DNA of 19,223 nt. Source: an uncultured Desulfovibrio sp. (lineage in GTDB: Bacteria; Desulfobacterota; Desulfovibrionia; Desulfovibrionales; Desulfovibrionaceae). The translations under genes and the position numbers were made by a program. The stretch is taken from assembly GCA_900547595.1 (NCBI GenBank), contig URHE01000036.1:1-19223 (forward strand). Direction: 5' to 3'. How positions within the stretch are numbered: position 1 is the first letter of the stretch; each line of letters opens with the position of its first letter. Under the pieces are notes generated by a model that saw nothing but the letters and a program-made list of their open reading frames with translations, was not told the DNA's origin and did not search any database. Below, in pieces: positions 15,966 to 19,223 of the stretch.

Positions 15966-18331
15966 GCACCGCTGCGGCGCGTTCTCCCCGTTTCCGGCGT
16001 GCCGGAATGCTGCCCGGGCGCCCGGGGCGGTGGCTCCTGTCGGCAGTGGCGGCGGCCCTGGCGGCGCTCCTTCTCGGGTACGTTGTCCTGGGGCTGGTGC
16101 CACCGCCGCCCCTGCTTGAAGATGTCCCTTTCGGCCGCGCGGCGCTTGACGCGGAGGGCGGCATCCTCCGGCTGCGTCTTGCGGAGGACGGCAGGTACAG
16201 GCTGCGGGTGGGGCTGGATGCCGTGGCTCCCGAAGCCGTGCGCGCGCTGCTCCACTATGAGGACAGGTATTTTTATCTGCATCCGGGGGTCAACCCGTTT
16301 TCTCTGGTCCGGGCCGCGGCGCGGACCTGGTTTGGCGGCGCGCGGCGCATGGGCGCCTCAACCATCAGCATGCAGGTGGCGCGATTGCGCCTAGGACTGC
16401 GTACCGCCGGCCTTGCGGGCAAGCTGCGCCAGATATGGGCGGCCCTGTTGCTGGAGCGGCACTATACCAAGCAGGAGCTGCTTGAAGCCTATTTCAACCT
16501 CGCCCCCTACGGCGGGAATATAGAAGGCATCGAAGCGGCGGCCCGCATCTATTTCGGCAAGGCGGCGGCCCGGTTGAGCGATCTGGAGTGCCACGCCCTG
16601 GCGGTGGTGCCGCAGAATCCCGTCCGGCGCGCCCCGGCAGGCGGCAGGGAGTTCCGGCGGGCGCGGGAGCGGCTGGAGCGGGAGCTTGCCGGAATGGGGC
16701 CGGAGGCGCCGGTTCCGCCGTTGCGCGTGCGTTCCCCGGCCCGGATGCCGTTCAGGGCGCCGCATCTTGTCATGGAACTTCTGGGGGACGGTCCGGGCGC
16801 GGTCAACGGCGATACCGTCAGGACATGCATCCAACCCGGCCTCCAGCGCATGCTGGAGGAGGCCCTGGCCGTCCATGTGGGGCGTCTGCGCCGATACGGC
16901 ATCGGCAATGCGGCCGCCATCCTCGTTCATGCGCCGACCATGCAGGTCCGTGCCCTGGCCGGTTCGGCGGATTTTTTTTCGGCGGCCATTTCCGGCCAGG
17001 TGGACGGCACCCGTGCCAGACGCTCGCCCGGCTCGACGCTCAAGCCCTTCATCTATGCCCTGGCGCTGGAAGAAGGGCGCATCCATCCCATGACCCTTTT
17101 GCAGGACAGCCCCCGTTCCTTTGGCGGGTATGATCCGGAAAATTTCGACCGGGGCTTTCGCGGTCCGCTGCCCGCGCGCGAGGCGCTCAACTCCAGCCGC
17201 AATCTGCCCGCCATCAGCCTTGCGGAGCAGCTGCGCAGCCCCGGCCTGTACGGATTTTTGCGCAAGGCCGGGGTGCGGCTGGCGCAGGGGCCGGAATACT
17301 ACGGGCTTGCCCTTGTTCTGGGCGGCGCCGAGGTCTCCGCGCGCGAACTGGCCGCACTGTACGCCATGCTGGCCAATCAGGGCCTGTGGCAGCCGTTGCG
17401 GCTGACGCAGGGCGACCGGCGGGAAGCGCCCCGGCGGCTGCTTTCTCCCGAAGCGGCCCATGTGGCATTGCGCATGCTGGAACGCGGGGACCTGACGCTC
17501 CCCGGAGCGGGCGGAACCGTTATTCCCGTCCGTTGCAAGACAGGCACCTCCAACGGATTTCGCGATGCCTGGACAGCCGGGGTTTTCGGCGACCATGTGC
17601 TCGTGGTCTGGGTGGGAAATTTTGACAACAGCGCCAATCCGCGGCTTGTGGGCGCGGAAACGGCGCTGCCGCTTTTCATGGAGATCGGCCGCGGCGTGGC
17701 GGCGCAGCACCCCTTGCGCGACCGGATGCCGGATGCCGAACGGGATCTGAACGTCGTCACGCTTCAGGTTTGTGCCGCCACGGGCGATCTGGATGTTGCA
17801 CGCTGCGCCGACACGGTGGAGACATTGTTCATCCCCGGCGTGTCGCCCACGCGGGACAGCGGAGTGCTCCGGCCCATCCTGATCGACAGGGCAAGCGGGC
17901 TTCGCGCCTGCGATGCGTCGTCCGGCGAGACCACAACGGTCTACTGGGAGTTCTGGTCCACGGAACAACGCCGTCTTTTCGCGCAGGCGGGCATACACAA
18001 GCCGCTGCCGCCGGAGTGGCTGCCGGAATGCCGGGGCGCCGGGCGCCGCTGGAGCGGGGGAATGCCGCCGCGCATCCTCTTGCCCAAGAAGCATGTCACC
18101 TATTATCATGCCGGCATGGCAGGCGGGCAGGGCATTCCCCTGCAGGCGTCCACGGAGGCGGACGTGAAGCGCATCCACTGGTTCGCGGGCGCCGTCTACC
18201 TCGGTGCTTCCGCGCCCGGAGAGGTCCTTTTCTGGCGTCCGCCTGCGGAGATGGGCGCTGTGGAACTGGTGGCCGTGGATGACAGGGGGCGGAGCGTGCG
18301 CCAGGTCTGCCGCATCGAACCGCTGCCGTGA
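15962..18331 (+). CDS. pbpC: Penicillin-binding protein 1C (bifunctional glycosyltransferase/transpeptidase)
   Basis: 789 residues. One membrane anchor lies near residues 22-46 (WLLSAVAAALAALLLGYVVLGLV), then a proline-rich stretch and the PBP1C-typical segment with DxxGxxLRLRLAEDGRYR. The GT51 domain has E100 in EDRYFYLHPG, GASTISMQ (131-138) and the KQELLEAYFNLAPYGG motif. The transpeptidase has S358-T-L-K361, S412-R-N414 and K526-T-G-T-S, all intact. A C-terminal BiPBP_C beta domain covers about 700-789. The enzyme polymerises and crosslinks peptidoglycan at the outer face of the inner membrane. With the macroglobulin it is the yfhM-pbpC type pair, where PBP1C is thought to repair walls breached by invading enzymes. 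GTG at 15962 is the first possible start, and an ATG at residue 16 is the alternative. Confidence 0.95.
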   Translation: MSTAAARSPRFRRAGMLPGRPGRWLLSAVAAALAALLLGYVVLGLVPPPPLLEDVPFGRAALDAEGGILRLRLAEDGRYRLRVGLDAVAPEAVRALLHYEDRYFYLHPGVNPFSLVRAAARTWFGGARRMGASTISMQVARLRLGLRTAGLAGKLRQIWAALLLERHYTKQELLEAYFNLAPYGGNIEGIEAAARIYFGKAAARLSDLECHALAVVPQNPVRRAPAGGREFRRARERLERELAGMGPEAPVPPLRVRSPARMPFRAPHLVMELLGDGPGAVNGDTVRTCIQPGLQRMLEEALAVHVGRLRRYGIGNAAAILVHAPTMQVRALAGSADFFSAAISGQVDGTRARRSPGSTLKPFIYALALEEGRIHPMTLLQDSPRSFGGYDPENFDRGFRGPLPAREALNSSRNLPAISLAEQLRSPGLYGFLRKAGVRLAQGPEYYGLALVLGGAEVSARELAALYAMLANQGLWQPLRLTQGDRREAPRRLLSPEAAHVALRMLERGDLTLPGAGGTVIPVRCKTGTSNGFRDAWTAGVFGDHVLVVWVGNFDNSANPRLVGAETALPLFMEIGRGVAAQHPLRDRMPDAERDLNVVTLQVCAATGDLDVARCADTVETLFIPGVSPTRDSGVLRPILIDRASGLRACDASSGETTTVYWEFWSTEQRRLFAQAGIHKPLPPEWLPECRGAGRRWSGGMPPRILLPKKHVTYYHAGMAGGQGIPLQASTEADVKRIHWFAGAVYLGASAPGEVLFWRPPAEMGAVELVAVDDRGRSVRQVCRIEPLP

Positions 18332-18349
18332 TGCCGGAGGAGAAGGCTG

Positions 18350-18577
18350 ATGCCATCCAGACGCCATGCCAGGGTCAACCGGAAAACGTGTGTCGCCTGC
18401 GGCACCTGTGAAACCGTCTGCCCGCGCCATGCCGCTGTGGTCATGCACGGCTGCTGGGCCGAGATCAGGGCCGGCATGTGCGTCGGCTGCGGGAGATGCG
18501 CCGCATCCTGTCCGGCGAACAGCATCGAAATCGTGGAACGGGAAAGGCGGGATGACCATGGACCGGCATTGGTATGA
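18350..18577 (+). CDS. 2x[4Fe-4S] ferredoxin
   Basis: 75 residues with two complete CxxCxxCxxxCP motifs, C14-C17-C20-C24 and C44-C47-C50-C54, each able to hold one [4Fe-4S] cluster, as in bacterial dicluster ferredoxins. There is no signal peptide or twin-arginine motif, so it should be cytoplasmic. The ATG at 18350 follows GGAGGAG at 18336-18342 by about 7 bases, and lies 18 bases after the pbpC stop. It overlaps the next gene, a membrane iron-sulfur protein, by 26 bases, so the two are probably partners in electron transfer. Donor and acceptor cannot be read from the sequence. Confidence 0.85.
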   Translation: MPSRRHARVNRKTCVACGTCETVCPRHAAVVMHGCWAEIRAGMCVGCGRCAASCPANSIEIVERERRDDHGPALV

Positions 18578-19139
18578 CTATTTGTGGCTATGGCCGCTTC
18601 TGTATTTCAGCCTGGGGTTTTTCAATATCCTTTTCGCCTGGCTGGGAATGATCGATTTCCTCGTGCCGCTTTTCCTTGCTGTTTTTGGAGGAAACAAGCT
18701 GTTTTGCAACCATTTTTGCGGGCGCGGCCAGTTGTGCATGAAAATCGGGCATGACCTGAAATACTCGCGCAACAGACCAACGCCCGCATGGCTGTATTCC
18801 CCATGGTTCAGATACGGGTTTCTGGCCTTTTTTCTGGCGGTTTTCGGGAACATGCTCTTCCAGACGTGGCTGGTGGGCGCCGGGGCAAGCTCCCTGCGGC
18901 AGGCGGTCAGCCTGTTCTGGACATTCCAGCTCCCCTGGCACTGGGCGTATACGGAAACCTCCGTACCCGCATGGGTGGCCCAGTTCAGTTTCGGCTTTTA
19001 CAGCATCATGCTTACCTCGTTTCTTCTCGGCCTGATACTGATGGCCCTGTACAAGCCGAGAACGTGGTGCGCCTTCTGCCCCATGGGAACCATGACGCAG
19101 GCGATTTGCAAGCTGAAATTGAGAGCGTTTTCGCAATGA
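18552..19139 (+). CDS. NapH-like membrane iron-sulfur protein
   Basis: 195 residues from ATG 18552 (or 193 from ATG 18558), with AAAGG upstream inside the end of the ferredoxin gene. Four or five hydrophobic segments can be seen, for example LWPLLYFSLGFFNILFAWLG, PLFLAVFG, FLAFFLAVFGNMLF and IMLTSFLLGLILMALY. Two cytoplasm-facing cysteine groups occur: C52-x3-C56-x5-C62 (CNHFCGRGQLC) after the second segment, and C173-x2-C176-P...C186 (CAFCPMGTMTQAIC) near the end. This is the layout of Fer4_5/NapH-type proteins, which pass electrons between quinols and iron-sulfur proteins. The first motif lacks the usual CP. The gene overlaps the ferredoxin gene by 26 bases. Its base composition is visibly less GC-rich than that of its neighbours, partly because of membrane codons. 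The precise system is unknown. Confidence 0.78.
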   Translation: MTMDRHWYDYLWLWPLLYFSLGFFNILFAWLGMIDFLVPLFLAVFGGNKLFCNHFCGRGQLCMKIGHDLKYSRNRPTPAWLYSPWFRYGFLAFFLAVFGNMLFQTWLVGAGASSLRQAVSLFWTFQLPWHWAYTETSVPAWVAQFSFGFYSIMLTSFLLGLILMALYKPRTWCAFCPMGTMTQAICKLKLRAFSQ

Positions 19140-19170
19140 ACTTGCGTAAACCGCGCTAGGGTCTGGACCT

Positions 19171-19223
19171 ATTATTGTGGCTGCTGACTTGGGATGTGGC
19201 AGCTTATGCAATGCCACAATCAT
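19171..19223. repeat. Inverted repeat at the window end
   Basis: ATTATTGTGG (19171-19180) and CCACAATCAT (19214-19223) are complementary at nine of ten positions, with an inner GCTGC (19180-19184) / GCAGC (19199-19203) pair. A short dyad, GGTC-TG-GACC, lies at 19160-19169. The stretch is lower in GC than the genes before it. It could be the structured 3' end of the redox operon or the edge of a mobile element; the window ends before this can be decided. Confidence 0.35.

Noticed and set aside
18331..18411. Short frame starting at the ATG overlapping the pbpC stop
   Set aside because: It covers the ribosome-binding site and start of the ferredoxin gene and stops after 26 codons; the ferredoxin frame is clearly the real one.
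16391..18559. 722-residue minus-strand frame opposite pbpC
   Set aside because: pbpC is complete with all catalytic motifs; the antisense translation has no fold signal.
18588..19223. Minus-strand frame of 211 residues entering from the right end
   Set aside because: Opposite to the membrane iron-sulfur gene whose cysteine motifs and hydrophobic segments are coherent; only its first 28 or so residues lie outside that gene and show no family.

Overview
The window is GC-rich, densely coded DNA from a bacterium with an outer membrane. The dnaA, EF-G-like and redox genes suggest a sulfate-reducer-type proteobacterium of the Desulfovibrionaceae. That placement is an inference from protein style (for example the Walker B variant LLLEDVHFF in DnaA and the DVPGDGNF switch in the EF-G paralog). 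It was not tested by a search.

Left part (1-4197). An AT-rich, repeat-rich leader (about 60-260) carries two DnaA-box-like sites, an imperfect hairpin, an A7/T7 palindrome and a short direct repeat, just upstream of a complete dnaA. No dnaN follows dnaA. Instead it converges, across a short bidirectional terminator (1833-1865), on a minus-strand gene for an EF-G-like translational GTPase. A divergent intergenic region (3951-4197) holds a good sigma70-type promoter for the rightward genes.

Middle part (4198-10242). Five rightward genes: an FMN nitronate monooxygenase/2-nitropropane dioxygenase-family enzyme, a small STAS-domain protein lacking the usual phosphorylatable serine, a FapA (DUF342) protein, a CgeB-like glycosyltransferase and a family 9 (heptosyltransferase-like) glycosyltransferase. 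The last three are joined by 4-base stop/start overlaps and are probably translated together. They look like a surface-glycan or protein-glycosylation unit tied to a FapA-type scaffold.

Right part (10243-19223). A strong hairpin without a U-tract separates the glycosyltransferases from a very large alpha-2-macroglobulin gene with an intact CxEQ thioester, followed by pbpC (penicillin-binding protein 1C). This is the known bacterial pairing, thought to trap proteases in the periplasm while PBP1C repairs the wall. A 10-codon ORF bridges the two genes by overlapping both. Next come a small 2x[4Fe-4S] ferredoxin and an overlapping gene for a NapH-like membrane iron-sulfur protein, which probably form an electron-transfer pair. 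The last 84 bases hold an inverted repeat and no gene I can support.

No tRNA, rRNA, CRISPR array or complete insertion sequence was seen. The long antisense reading frames are a by-product of high GC content.
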